From Bradyrhizobiaceae bacterium PARB1 (GTDB lineage: Bacteria; Pseudomonadota; Alphaproteobacteria; Rhizobiales; Xanthobacteraceae), in contig NKIY01000003.1 in NCBI GenBank assembly GCA_002256345.1, positions 124,001 to 188,000 on the forward strand: a stretch of DNA of 64,000 nucleotides, in the 5' to 3' direction. The translations under genes and the position numbers were made by a program. Every line of letters starts with the position of its first letter. Position 1 is the stretch's first letter. The notes under the pieces are model-generated. The model worked only from the letters and a program-made list of their open reading frames with translations, was not told the DNA's origin and ran no database searches. Positions 24,025 to 33,086 of the stretch are shown in pieces.

Positions 24025-25503
24025 ATGCAGACGATTTTACAAGCCAACCTCGCGTCCACCACCGCGCTGCCACGCAAGCGACTGCTGATCGACGGCCAGC
24101 AGGTCGAGCCATTGTCAGGCCGCTATTTCGACGTCCTCAATCCTGCAACCGGCGAGATCATCGCCGTGGTTGCCGAGGCCGACGCCTCCGATATCGACCG
24201 CGCTGTGATCTCTGCCCGCAAGGCGTTTGAAGGTTCATGGGGCCGCATGCGCGCCGCTGAACGTGGCCTCATCCTGCAGCGTTTCGCACAATTGCTCGAA
24301 AACAATGCGGAGGAACTGATCGCTCTGGAGAGCCTCGACGCCGGCAAACCACTGTCGGCTGTAAAGCGCCAGGACCTCCCCGCCGCTATCGATACGCTGC
24401 GTTACTATGCCGGCTGGGCCGACAAGATCACCGGCCAGGTCATCCCCGCGCGGCCGGATGCGTTGACCTATACGGTGCGCGAGCCGATCGGCGTGGTTGG
24501 CGCCATCGTGCCGTGGAATTTCCCGCTGATGATCGGCATGTGGAAGATCGCCCCCGCCCTCGCCTGCGGCTGTACGGTCGTGCTCAAGCCCGCGGAGATT
24601 ACGCCGCTCTCGGCGCTGCGGGTCGGAGAACTGGCGCTGGAGGCCGGCCTGCCCTCGGGCGCGCTGAATGTCGTGCCGGGCCATGGCAGGATCGCCGGCC
24701 GCGCCATTGTCGACCATCCGGATATCGACAAGGTGACCTTCACCGGCTCGCCTGCAGTTGGCCGCGAAATCCTGGCCGGCGCCGCGGGTAATCTCAAGCG
24801 TGTCACGCTCGAACTTGGCGGAAAATCCGCGAATGTGATCTTTGGCGATGCCGATCTCGATGCGGCCACCAAGGCGGCCGCGTCCGGCATCTTCTTCAAT
24901 TCCGGGCAGGTCTGTTCGGCAGGCTCCCGCGTGCTCGCTCACGAGTCCGTCTATGACGAAGTAGTCGAGCGCCTGACTGCACGCGCACGCGCGATCAAGG
25001 TCGGCGATCCCCGCGAAGCCGGCATCAGCATGGGCCCGATCGTCTCGGAGGCCCAGATGAAGCGTGTGCTGGATTATGTCGATATAGGTACCGGGGAAGG
25101 AGCGCTGCTCGCAACCGGTGGCGAACGGATCGGCGAGCGCGGCTATTTCGTCACCCCGACCGTCTTCGCCAATGTCGATCACGACATGCGGATTTCGCAG
25201 GAGGAGATTTTCGGCCCCGTCGTCAGCGTGGTCCGCTTCAACGACGAGGCGGATGCGATCCGCAAGACCAACGGCACAAAATACAGCCTCGCCGCCGGCG
25301 TCTGGAGCAAGGATATCGGCCGCGTCCAGCGCTTCGCCCAGCAGGTGAAGGCCGGCACTGTCTGGATCAATACCTATGGCTACACCGATGTGCGACTGCC
25401 CTGGGGCGGCTCCCGCGATTCCGGCTTCGGCCGCGAACATGGCGACGCTGCGCTGGAAAACTTTACCGAACCCAAAGCCATCTGGATGAACCTGAACGTC
25501 TGA
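24025..25503 (+). CDS. NAD(P)-dependent aldehyde dehydrogenase
   Basis: The 492-residue enzyme oxidises an aldehyde to its carboxylate. It shows the family signatures: VPWNFPLMIGMWKIAPAL, FTGSPAVGREI for cofactor binding, LELGGKSANV with the general-base Glu, and the nucleophilic Cys in NSGQVCSAGSRVL. PWGGSRDSGFGREHG and EPKAIWMN close the chain as in the betaine/gamma-aminobutyraldehyde-type group. The ATG follows a strong GGGAGGA site. It is divergent from its likely regulator and heads a rightward series with a glutamine amidotransferase and a second aldehyde dehydrogenase. Confidence 0.94.
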   Translation: MQTILQANLASTTALPRKRLLIDGQQVEPLSGRYFDVLNPATGEIIAVVAEADASDIDRAVISARKAFEGSWGRMRAAERGLILQRFAQLLENNAEELIALESLDAGKPLSAVKRQDLPAAIDTLRYYAGWADKITGQVIPARPDALTYTVREPIGVVGAIVPWNFPLMIGMWKIAPALACGCTVVLKPAEITPLSALRVGELALEAGLPSGALNVVPGHGRIAGRAIVDHPDIDKVTFTGSPAVGREILAGAAGNLKRVTLELGGKSANVIFGDADLDAATKAAASGIFFNSGQVCSAGSRVLAHESVYDEVVERLTARARAIKVGDPREAGISMGPIVSEAQMKRVLDYVDIGTGEGALLATGGERIGERGYFVTPTVFANVDHDMRISQEEIFGPVVSVVRFNDEADAIRKTNGTKYSLAAGVWSKDIGRVQRFAQQVKAGTVWINTYGYTDVRLPWGGSRDSGFGREHGDAALENFTEPKAIWMNLNV

Positions 25504-25538
25504 CGCGGCGCATCGCTGCAGCGCGCAAAAGCCGGTTG

Positions 25539-25558
25539 ATCGATATATTCATATCGAT
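25539..25558. promoter_or_regulatory. Palindrome ATCGATAT-N4-ATATCGAT upstream of the amidotransferase
   Basis: A perfect eight-base inverted repeat around ATTC lies 43 bases before the ATG at 25601. It contains CGATATATTC, which recurs exactly at 26410-26419 before the second aldehyde dehydrogenase. It is an operator candidate. Confidence 0.5.
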
Positions 25559-25600
25559 ATAACGATGGTGTGAACAACCGGTCTTTTGCGTGAGCCTTCC

Positions 25601-26314
25601 ATGAAACGTCACCGGCGCTCTGCCGTCGCTCTGCGCCATGTGGCGTTCGAAGATCTCGGCCTGCTCTCGTCCGTGCTGGATCGGGCAGGCTGGGACGTGG
25701 CCTTCTGCGAAGCCGCCATCGACGATCTCGGCCATGCCTCGATCGAAAATGCCGACCTCCTGATCGTGCTCGGCGGCCCGATTGGCGTCTATGAGGCCGA
25801 GGCTTATCCTTTTCTCACCCGCGAAATCCAACTGCTGGAGCGGCGGCTGAAACAGGAGCGCCCCACCCTCGGTATCTGCCTCGGCGCACAATTGATGGCC
25901 CGTGCGCTCGGTGCGCGCGTCTATGCCGGCGGCACCAAGGAGATCGGCTGGGGCAAAATTGCCCTGACGGAGCAAGGTACGACGTCCTGCCTTGCACCGC
26001 TCGCCGAGGATGACGCTCACGTCCTGCATTGGCATGGCGACACTTTCGATCTGCCGAGCGGCGCCATGCGGCTTGCCTCCAACGCTCATTATGAGAACCA
26101 GGCATTTGCCTTTGGCCGCAATGCACTCGCGCTACAATTCCATCTTGAAGCCGATCCGCGGCAACTCGAGGAATGGTATGTCGGCCACGCCGTCGAACTA
26201 TCGGCAGCCGGCATTCCCGTGACGGAACTGCGCACCGCAACTGCAGCGGTCGCACCGCAGTTGCAGGATCGAGCAAGCCGCATCTTCGGACGATGGATCC
26301 ACGCGCTGGATTGA
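25601..26314 (+). CDS. Class I glutamine amidotransferase (GMP-synthase-like domain)
   Basis: The 237-residue protein is a stand-alone class I glutaminase domain. The oxyanion region is VLGGPIGVYEAEAYPFL, the nucleophilic Cys is in GICLGAQLMARALG, and the His-Glu pair is in LQFHLEADP. Such proteins hydrolyse a gamma-glutamyl amide; members beside aldehyde dehydrogenases sometimes act in polyamine or amine degradation like PuuD, but sequence alone does not decide. ATG 25601 is chosen over an in-frame TTG at 25586. It sits between two aldehyde dehydrogenase genes. Confidence 0.88.
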   Translation: MKRHRRSAVALRHVAFEDLGLLSSVLDRAGWDVAFCEAAIDDLGHASIENADLLIVLGGPIGVYEAEAYPFLTREIQLLERRLKQERPTLGICLGAQLMARALGARVYAGGTKEIGWGKIALTEQGTTSCLAPLAEDDAHVLHWHGDTFDLPSGAMRLASNAHYENQAFAFGRNALALQFHLEADPRQLEEWYVGHAVELSAAGIPVTELRTATAAVAPQLQDRASRIFGRWIHALD

Positions 26315-26409
26315 ATGAGTCCAGATACGAATTCACGCTCGTGAATTGCGCGCGTAGACCTCCCATGCAGCCCGGCGCGGGTTCCTTAGCTTTACCCATC
26401 TGGCGGAAA

Positions 26410-26419
26410 CGATATATTC
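26410..26419. promoter_or_regulatory. CGATATATTC motif upstream of second aldehyde dehydrogenase
   Basis: This ten-mer is identical to 25541-25550 and close to CGAGATATGTTC at 23917-23928. It lies 46 bases before the ATG at 26466. It may be a half-operator of the local regulator. Confidence 0.35.
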
Positions 26420-26465
26420 CGCGCGCCACAACGGCAGAACAATTCAATCCCCCGGGAGGATCATC

Positions 26466-27959
26466 ATGGGCTTGATGCAGCCAATCTCCACCACGTCGCA
26501 CCCGTATGCGAACGGCTCCTACAAGCAGATGCTGATCGACGGCAAATGGGTCGATGCGCAGTCCGGCAAGAAGTTCGAGACGCACAACCCGGCCACCGGT
26601 GAACTGCTCGCTACCGTCGCCGAAGGCGATGCCAAGGATATTGATCTCGCCGTCGCCGCCGCCCGCCGTGCGTTCGAAGGTCCGTGGAGCAAGGCCAAGC
26701 CATTCGAACGCCAGGCACTGCTCCTGAAATTCGCAGACCTCGTTGAAAAGCATTTTGACGAACTCGCGCTGCTCGACACGCTCGACATGGGCGCACCCGT
26801 CAGCCGCACCTTTGCTGGCAAGCAGCGCATCATCGGCATGCTGCGCTTCTATGCCGGCCAGGCCACGCTGATCTATGGCGAGACGATCGAGAACTCGCTG
26901 CCGGGCCAGATTTTTTCCTACACGCTCAAGGAGCCGGTCGGTGTGGTCGGCGCGATCATCCCGTGGAACTCACCGCTCAGCGCCAGCGTCTGGAAGATCG
27001 GCCCTGCCATTGCGACCGGCTGCACTGTTGTGCTGAAGCCCGCCGAAGAAGCGCCGCTGACCTCGCTGCGTCTCGGTGAACTCGCTCTCGAAGCCGGCTT
27101 CCCGGCCGGCGTGATCAACGTGGTGCCGGGCTATGGCGAGACCGCGGGCGCCGCCCTCGCCTCACATCAGGACGTTAACAAGGTTGCCTTCACCGGCTCG
27201 CACTTCACCGGCCAGTCGATCATCCGCGCCTCCGCGGGCAATCTCAAGCGCGTGTCGCTGGAACTCGGCGGCAAGTCGCCGAACATCGTGTTTGCCGATG
27301 CCGATCTCGACGCCGCCGTCCCCGGCGCCGCGATGGCGGTGTTCGCGAATTCCGGCCAGATCTGCAGCGCCGGTACCCGCCTGTTCGTTGAGAAGAAGAT
27401 CTACAACGAATTCGTCGGCAAGGTCGCCGAATTCGCCAAGAAGCTGAAGGTCGGAAACGGCGTCGATCCCTCGATCCAGCTCGGACCGCTGGTGTCGAAG
27501 GAGCAGTACGAGCGCGTCAGCGGCTATCTGACCACCGGCGCAGGCGAAGGCGCGAAGGCGCTGGCGGGTGGTAGCCTTCTCACCGAGGGCGATCTAGCCA
27601 AGGGCTTCTTCGTGCAGCCCACGGTGTTCGCCGACGTGCAGGACAACATGAAGATCGCGCAGGAAGAGATCTTTGGCCCGGTCATCTCGGCCATCGCCTT
27701 CGAAGACATGGACGATCTCGTGCAGCGCGCCAACAACACCATGTTCGGCCTCGGCAGTGGCGTCTGGACCAAGGATGTCAGCAAGGCGCACCGCCTCGCC
27801 AAGGCTCTGCAGGCCGGCTCCGTGTGGGTGAACTGCTATCAGGCAATGGACCCGGCGGTGCCGTTCGGCGGCTACAAGATGAGCGGCTACGGCCGCGAGT
27901 CCGGCGTCCACCACGTCGACGAGTATCTCAACATCAAGGCGGTCTGGATCAACACCTGA
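26466..27959 (+). CDS. Aldehyde dehydrogenase family protein
   Basis: The 497-residue enzyme carries the standard motifs: IIPWNSPLSASVWKIGPAI, FTGSHFTGQSI, LELGGKSPNIV with Glu, the nucleophilic Cys in NSGQICSAGTRLF, and PFGGYKMSGYGRESG at the end. It is related to, but clearly different from, the enzyme at 24025-25503, so this is not a recent duplication. The ATG follows GGGAGGATC. A strong terminator closes the unit at 27981. The substrate is unknown. Confidence 0.94.
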   Translation: MGLMQPISTTSHPYANGSYKQMLIDGKWVDAQSGKKFETHNPATGELLATVAEGDAKDIDLAVAAARRAFEGPWSKAKPFERQALLLKFADLVEKHFDELALLDTLDMGAPVSRTFAGKQRIIGMLRFYAGQATLIYGETIENSLPGQIFSYTLKEPVGVVGAIIPWNSPLSASVWKIGPAIATGCTVVLKPAEEAPLTSLRLGELALEAGFPAGVINVVPGYGETAGAALASHQDVNKVAFTGSHFTGQSIIRASAGNLKRVSLELGGKSPNIVFADADLDAAVPGAAMAVFANSGQICSAGTRLFVEKKIYNEFVGKVAEFAKKLKVGNGVDPSIQLGPLVSKEQYERVSGYLTTGAGEGAKALAGGSLLTEGDLAKGFFVQPTVFADVQDNMKIAQEEIFGPVISAIAFEDMDDLVQRANNTMFGLGSGVWTKDVSKAHRLAKALQAGSVWVNCYQAMDPAVPFGGYKMSGYGRESGVHHVDEYLNIKAVWINT

Positions 27960-27980
27960 TCCGTTCGGCTTGAAAACAAG

Positions 27981-28012
27981 AAGCGCGGGGTGATGAGCCC
28001 CGCGCTTTTTTA
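27981..28012 (+). terminator. Rho-independent terminator after second aldehyde dehydrogenase
   Basis: AGCGCGGGG (27982-27990) pairs with CCCCGCGCT (27998-28006) and runs into TTTTTTATTT. It ends the rightward amine/aldehyde gene series. Confidence 0.9.
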
Positions 28013-28032
28013 TTTGGTCCGCTGCCCCTCAA

Positions 28033-28108
28033 CGTCATTGCGAGCGCAGTGAAGCAATCCAGAAGCAAAACACCGGATTGCTTCGTCGCTACGCTCCTCG
28101 CAATGACG
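28033..28108. repeat. Long imperfect inverted repeat (CGTCATTGCGAGC family)
   Basis: The left arm begins CGTCATTGCGAGCGCAGTG and ends GAAGCAATCC (28033-28060); the right arm begins GGATTGCTTCG and ends CGCAATGACG (28075-28108). This is a dispersed extragenic palindrome that I recognise from Bradyrhizobium-like genomes. A relative is at 52863-52955 in this window. It lies between convergent transcription units. Confidence 0.8.
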
Positions 28109-28112
28109 GAGA

Positions 28113-29627
28113 CTACGTCGCGGCAGGCGCACCATACTGATCGCGTAGCTTGCGCTTGAAGATTTTTCCTGTCGACTCCCGCGGCAGCGCGTCGTGGAAG
28201 TGAATTTCCTTCGGCACTTTGAAATTCGCGAGACGCTGCTTCAGATAGGCCTGGATATCTGCGGAAGATATCGCCGCGCCATCTTCGAGCTCGACGCAGC
28301 CAACCAGTCGCTCTCCGAATTCGTCATCCGGCACGCCGAACACGGCGCAGTCGCGTATGCCCTCCATGCCGATCAGCGCGCTTTCGATCTCTGCCGGATA
28401 AATGTTGACGCCGCCGGAAATCACCATGTCGCGCTTGCGGTCGCACATGAAGAGGTAACCGTCCTCGTCGAGATAGCCGACATCGCCAACACTGATGAGA
28501 CCGTCCCGCCCGGCTTCGGCGCGCGCTTCCGGACGCCCCTGATAGTCGAAGTCCGGTACCGACGTCTGGCGCATATAGATCTCGCCGGGCTCGCCGACGT
28601 CGCACAAGGTCCCATCCGGGCGATAGATACGCACCACGCCGCCCTCGATTACACGCCCGACCGTACCGGGCTTGCGCAGCGCTTCCTCCGACGAATGCCA
28701 GATCGGCACGCCCGTTTCGGTGGAACCGAGATATTCGTTGATCACCGGTCCCCACCATTTGATCATGGCCTGCTTCACATGCACCGGGCACGGCGCTGCA
28801 CCGTGGACGATGTTGCGCAGCGACGACAGGTCGTAACGCACCTTCACTTCGTCCGGCAGGCGCAACAGACGCACGAACATGGTCGGCACCATGTGCATGT
28901 TGGTGACACGATGTTGCTCGATCAGCTGCAGCAGGTCTTCCGGATCGAAACGCGCCTCGAGCACGATGGTGCTGCCGTGGCGGAAGGCCATCAGACCGTA
29001 AGAACTCGGCGCAGAGTGATACATCGGCCCGTTCATCATCACGATCTGATTGTCCGGCTTCAGGCCATAGGCGATGGCCCCGACGCGCTCTGACGCCGCG
29101 GCCTGTTCTGGCGTCATCGGTCCCCGCTTCACGCCCTTCGGGCGACCGGTGGTGCCGGAGGTGTAGAACATGGTCAACGCCCGCTTCGGCGCATTCTCCA
29201 TCGGCGCATATCGATCACGCCAGGCGTCAAAGTCGATGCGGCCCGCGGGCACATCGATTGTCGCAGCCTTTACGCCATAGGCGGCTGCGATCTCGGGCGG
29301 CGTGCGCACAATGAGGATTGGGAAATCTGCAGGCAGGCTCTCCGCGATCTGCGGCAACAGGTCGGCATGGCAGACCAGCAGCTTGGCGCCACTATCGGCG
29401 AGGATGTAGCTGACCTCCTCCCCCTTCAGGTGCCAGTTGATCGGCACCACGCGCGCGCCCAACGCGCCGGCGCCAAACGCTGTCTCGAACAGCGCAAAAT
29501 CGTTGCGCAGCATCATGGCGACCGGTGCATCGGCGCCAGCTCCGAGCTCACTGAACCCGCTCGCCACTCTGGCGATACGGTTCATGATGTCCGGATAGCT
29601 GATGGTTCGATCGCCGCTGATGATCAT
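28113..29627 (-). CDS. Acyl-CoA synthetase (AMP-forming)
   Basis: The 504-residue adenylate-forming enzyme activates a carboxylic acid to its CoA thioester. Signatures are TMFYTSGTTGRPKGVKRG for ATP binding, EYLGSTETG, GDVGYLDEDGYLFMCDR and the C-terminal PRESTGKIFKRKLRD with the adenylation Lys. The N-terminus begins at MIISGDRTISY, about 20 residues shorter than many relatives; an upstream in-frame TGA excludes a longer form. It is the last gene of a leftward operon with a nitronate monooxygenase and an ABC binding protein. Confidence 0.92.
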   Translation of the reverse strand: MIISGDRTISYPDIMNRIARVASGFSELGAGADAPVAMMLRNDFALFETAFGAGALGARVVPINWHLKGEEVSYILADSGAKLLVCHADLLPQIAESLPADFPILIVRTPPEIAAAYGVKAATIDVPAGRIDFDAWRDRYAPMENAPKRALTMFYTSGTTGRPKGVKRGPMTPEQAAASERVGAIAYGLKPDNQIVMMNGPMYHSAPSSYGLMAFRHGSTIVLEARFDPEDLLQLIEQHRVTNMHMVPTMFVRLLRLPDEVKVRYDLSSLRNIVHGAAPCPVHVKQAMIKWWGPVINEYLGSTETGVPIWHSSEEALRKPGTVGRVIEGGVVRIYRPDGTLCDVGEPGEIYMRQTSVPDFDYQGRPEARAEAGRDGLISVGDVGYLDEDGYLFMCDRKRDMVISGGVNIYPAEIESALIGMEGIRDCAVFGVPDDEFGERLVGCVELEDGAAISSADIQAYLKQRLANFKVPKEIHFHDALPRESTGKIFKRKLRDQYGAPAAT

Positions 29628-29707
29628 GGTCCGCCCTTGTCTCTTTTCTCACGTCAATCGGAGCCGATGCCGGCTCCGATCTGTTTCCAGTTTGATGGCA
29701 CAGATGC

Positions 29708-30901
29708 TCACTGGTCGTCGAGCAACTCGCCAAAGCCTTCCCAGTTTTTCCCGTTAAAGCGCCGCAACCGCAATTGCTGGAACGACAGATAGTCGTCCTT
29801 GCTGGTGGTAACGGTGACACCGGCCAGCAGCAGTGGCAGTTTGACGTCCTTCAGCGAGGTCGCCTGACGCAGGATGTTTTCACGGCTCATGTCTTTGCCG
29901 CAGGCCTTGAGAATATGCGCAATCAGATGAGCATTGATAAAGCCCGTCGCATAATTGGTGTTGCGTGCATCCGCCGACGGCAGGCTCTCTTTCATGAAGG
30001 CGAAATAGGCTTTTACGTCCTCATCCTTTGCCCACTGCTCGTCATTGATGTCCTTCAGGTAGCTCGACGTGATCAGGCCGGTCGCATTGTCGAGGCCCGC
30101 CGGTTCCAGAAAGGTAATGGACGAGGCCGAGGTCGGAACAAACATCAGGTCCGGCTTCCAGCCGATCTCGGCAACGCCCTTGATCATCTGCGACGAAAAC
30201 TTTCCGACCACCGCACCGAACAGGACATTAGCACCGGACGCCTTGAGCGCTGCGAGCTGCGACGAGATGGTCGGTGCCGACGTCTCATAGGTGACCTCCG
30301 AGATGATCATCCTGGCGGCCTTATCACCGAGGCCCCGCTTGAAGCCGGCGACATAGTCTTTTCCGAGATCGTCATTCTGCGCGAGGATGGCGATCTTGGC
30401 GTCGGGCTTGGTGCTCAGGATATGCTTGGCATAGACGACGCCTTCGGATTCGTAGGCCGCCATGCCCGGCATGGTCCAAGGATAGGCCTTCGGGTCGGCC
30501 CATTTGGTGGCGCCGGACAGCACGAAGAGCTGCGGGATCTTCTTGCTGTTGAGATAGCGATGCACGGCATTGTTGGTGGCGGTGCCGAGCGTCCCGAACA
30601 TCAGCAGGACCTCGTCCTGCTCCACCAGCTTGCGAGTCTGTTCCACTGTCTTCGGCGGCGAATAGGCATCGTCGAGGCTGATGAACTTGACCTTCCGCCC
30701 GTTGATGCCGCCTTCGGCATTGAGCTTGTTGAAATAGGCCTCCTGGGCACGGCCGATCACCCCGAAGCCGGAGAGCGGCCCGCTATAGGGCAGTGTCTGC
30801 CCGATCCTGATTTCGTCGGTATTGGCCCTGGCAACCTCTGCCGCACCGAACCCGAGCGACAGAACGCAGATGCCAAGTACTTTCAACATGGCTTTCGTCA
30901 T
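29708..30901 (-). CDS. ABC transporter substrate-binding protein, branched-chain amino acid type
   Basis: The 397-residue exported protein has a signal peptide (MLKVLGICVLSLGFGAAEVA) and a Peripla_BP_6 (LivJ-type) domain starting DEIRIGQTLPYSGPLSGFGV and including FISLDDAYSPPKTVEQTRKL. Such proteins bind amino acids, amides or aromatic acids for Liv-type importers. No permease or ATPase partner of that type is in the window, so it must use a remote transporter or act as a sensor. The ATG follows GGGAGG. Its neighbours suggest an organic acid or nitro compound as ligand, which is inference. Confidence 0.9.
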   Translation of the reverse strand: MTKAMLKVLGICVLSLGFGAAEVARANTDEIRIGQTLPYSGPLSGFGVIGRAQEAYFNKLNAEGGINGRKVKFISLDDAYSPPKTVEQTRKLVEQDEVLLMFGTLGTATNNAVHRYLNSKKIPQLFVLSGATKWADPKAYPWTMPGMAAYESEGVVYAKHILSTKPDAKIAILAQNDDLGKDYVAGFKRGLGDKAARMIISEVTYETSAPTISSQLAALKASGANVLFGAVVGKFSSQMIKGVAEIGWKPDLMFVPTSASSITFLEPAGLDNATGLITSSYLKDINDEQWAKDEDVKAYFAFMKESLPSADARNTNYATGFINAHLIAHILKACGKDMSRENILRQATSLKDVKLPLLLAGVTVTTSKDDYLSFQQLRLRRFNGKNWEGFGELLDDQ

Positions 30902-30939
30902 GATGGTTATCCTCCCTGTTTGTTTTTGATTTGCCGCGC

Positions 30940-31914
30940 TTATGCGCGTGCGCGTCTCGCGAAGTCGCTGGTCGCATCCTGATATTCGCGCTTCAGGCGC
31001 TCGACCAGTTCGGCGACCGAAGGCACATCATGAATCTGGCCGATGCCCTGGCCGCAGCCCCAGATGTCACGCCAGGCCTTGGCCTTGGTGTTACCTCCGG
31101 AGCCAAAATTCATCTTGGTCTTGTCCGCCACCGGGAGATTGTCGGGATCGAGGCCCGCTGCCGCGATGGAGGGCCCGAGATAGTTGCCGTGAACGCCGGT
31201 GAACAGATTGGTATAGACCGTGTCATGCGCGGCATATTCGGTCAGCGCCTGTTTGTAGGCGGCGTCCGCGTTGGCTTCCTGCGTCGCGATGAACCGCGTG
31301 CCCATGTAAGCGAGGTCCGCGCCGAGCGCGAGCGCCGAGGCGATGCCATAGCCGTCAGAGATCGCACCGGACAGCAGCACCGTGCCCTTGAACCACTGCT
31401 TCACTTCACGCACCAGCGCAAAGGGCGACAACGTGCCGGCATGACCGCCGGCACCGGCACAGACCAGGATCAGACCATCGACGCCCTGCTCCGCCGCCTT
31501 GCGCGCATGCTTGACGTTGATGACGTCGTGAAACACGACGCCGCCATAGGAATGCGCGGCTTCGACGATTTCGGAAGGCGGGCGCAGCGACGTGATGATG
31601 ATCGGAACCTTGTGCTTCACACAGGTCTCCATGTCCTTCATCAGCCGGTCGTTCGAGGCGTGGCAGATCTGGTTGACGGCAAAGGGCGCGACTTTCCTGC
31701 CGGGGTTCTGCGCCTGGTACTCTCCAAGCTCGTCCTGGATGCGGGTCAGCCATTGATCGAGCACTTCGACCGGCCGCGCATTGAGCGCCGGAAACGAACC
31801 GACAATACCGGCCTTGCATTGCGCGATGACGAGTTCGGGGCCGGAGACGATGAACAGCGGCGAACCCAGCACCGGAAGTTCAAGAGTTCCCTGGAGGACC
31901 TTGGGCAGCGACAT
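30940..31914 (-). CDS. Nitronate monooxygenase (2-nitropropane dioxygenase family)
   Basis: The 324-residue FMN TIM-barrel enzyme oxidises alkyl nitronates, or related acids, with oxygen. Motifs are LPVLGSPLFIVSGPELVIAQ, the phosphate-binding LILVCAGAGGHAGTLSPFAL with the catalytic His in GGHAG, LSGAISDGYGIASALALGAD and MGTRFIAT. The ATG at 31914, preceded by GAGGAA, is preferred over an in-frame start at 31944. It is the first gene of the operon with the binding protein and acyl-CoA synthetase and is divergent from a LysR regulator. Confidence 0.93.
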   Translation of the reverse strand: MSLPKVLQGTLELPVLGSPLFIVSGPELVIAQCKAGIVGSFPALNARPVEVLDQWLTRIQDELGEYQAQNPGRKVAPFAVNQICHASNDRLMKDMETCVKHKVPIIITSLRPPSEIVEAAHSYGGVVFHDVINVKHARKAAEQGVDGLILVCAGAGGHAGTLSPFALVREVKQWFKGTVLLSGAISDGYGIASALALGADLAYMGTRFIATQEANADAAYKQALTEYAAHDTVYTNLFTGVHGNYLGPSIAAAGLDPDNLPVADKTKMNFGSGGNTKAKAWRDIWGCGQGIGQIHDVPSVAELVERLKREYQDATSDFARRARA

Positions 31915-31967
31915 GAGACGTTTCCTCGTATTTTTATCCCGCAACTATAAGCCTTGACCGGAACCCG

Positions 31968-31991
31968 GTGTTGTTCGAATTTGAACAACAC
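31968..31991. promoter_or_regulatory. LysR-type operator candidate, GTGTTGTTC-N6-GAACAACAC
   Basis: A perfect nine-base inverted repeat lies between the divergent nitronate monooxygenase (start 31914) and LysR (start 32022) genes. It contains a T-N11-A core, as LysR-family operators do. It is very likely the binding site of the adjacent regulator. Confidence 0.7.
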
Positions 31992-32021
31992 TACTTTCGG
32001 AAATGTTCATATGGAGGGGTC

Positions 32022-32912
32022 ATGGACTGGGATCTCTGCCGCACGTTCAATGCGGTCGCCGATGCCGGCAGTTATCTCGGCGCGGCACGGCGTCTACGAT
32101 CGAGCCATCCGACCGTCAGCCGTGAGATCGCTGCGCTGGAGAAGCAACTCGGCACCAAACTATTCGTGCGCTCCAACGAGGGCCTCGTGCTGACCGTACG
32201 CGGGCGGCGCTTTCATGAAAGCACGACACTGATGGCGGAGGCAGCGCTCCAGGCGGAAGCCGTGGGTGGTGCCACCGGCGCCGGCGCGCGCGGCGTGGTC
32301 AAGGTATCGATCGGGCCGACGCTGGCGAACTTCTGGCTGATGCCGCATATCGGCAACTTCCTGCAAACGCATCCTCATGTGGAGATCCAGTTCGTCACCC
32401 ATCCGTTTCCAGTCAGCGTACGCAAGCGCGAGGCGGATATCGTGTTGCGACTGCACCAGACCGGCGACGAGAACCTGACCGGCCGCAAGATCGCCCGGCT
32501 CGGCACCGGCTTCTACGCCTCGCGCGACTATGCGGCCCGCCACGACCTGCCGACCCAGCGCAGCGCCTGGAAGGATCACACGGTGATCGGTTTTGCCGAC
32601 AAGTCTTCGAATTCCGAACTCGGACGCTGGAGCGATCACGTCACCCGCGACGCGGTCGTCGCGATGCGCTGCTCGTCGCAGGCCGACATGCTTGCCGCGG
32701 TGCGCGCCGGGATCGGAATCTGCGTGCTGTCCTGCATCGTCGGCGATGCCCATGCCGACCTGGTCCGGGTATCGCCGCAGAAGCTGGGCAGCCTGTCCGA
32801 CATCTGGCTGCTGGCGCATCCGGACCTGACCGAGCAGCCGCCGGTTCGCGCCGTGCTTACCTTCCTCGCCGCCCGCGCCAAGACGGACCGCGCTTTGCTG
32901 CGTGGCCGTTAA
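32022..32912 (+). CDS. LysR-family transcription regulator
   Basis: The 296-residue protein has an N-terminal winged helix (DWDLCRTFNAVADAGSYLGA, RRLRSSHPTVSREIAALEKQ) and a C-terminal inducer-binding domain (VVKVSIGPTLANFWLMPHIG). ATG 32022 follows GGAGGGG; a GTG at 31968 inside the palindrome is not credible as the start. It is divergent from the nitronate monooxygenase operon and most likely regulates it and itself through the repeat at 31968-31991. The inducer is unknown. Confidence 0.92.
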   Translation: MDWDLCRTFNAVADAGSYLGAARRLRSSHPTVSREIAALEKQLGTKLFVRSNEGLVLTVRGRRFHESTTLMAEAALQAEAVGGATGAGARGVVKVSIGPTLANFWLMPHIGNFLQTHPHVEIQFVTHPFPVSVRKREADIVLRLHQTGDENLTGRKIARLGTGFYASRDYAARHDLPTQRSAWKDHTVIGFADKSSNSELGRWSDHVTRDAVVAMRCSSQADMLAAVRAGIGICVLSCIVGDAHADLVRVSPQKLGSLSDIWLLAHPDLTEQPPVRAVLTFLAARAKTDRALLRGR

Positions 32913-33086
32913 CCCCCGCGGACGGCCGCCAGCGCGAGATCCGCACCACAGCCGGTTCCGGCTGCGCGCAGGCCTACCGACTATAGTGTGAGTTCTCCCA
33001 GCCCCCGATACCTTGCTTCTGCGGGATATCTCGCCGAACATGGCGGTAAGCGTCGCCAACGGCGCATCAGTTTCGGGAGGAATACC

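Noticed and set aside
28033-28108. CRISPR or insertion-sequence end
   Set aside because: There is one inverted repeat without spacers, transposase or target duplication; it fits an extragenic palindrome.
31968-32021. GTG 31968 as start of the LysR gene
   Set aside because: It lies inside the operator palindrome and has no ribosome site, whereas ATG 32022 follows GGAGGGG and gives a normal N-terminus.
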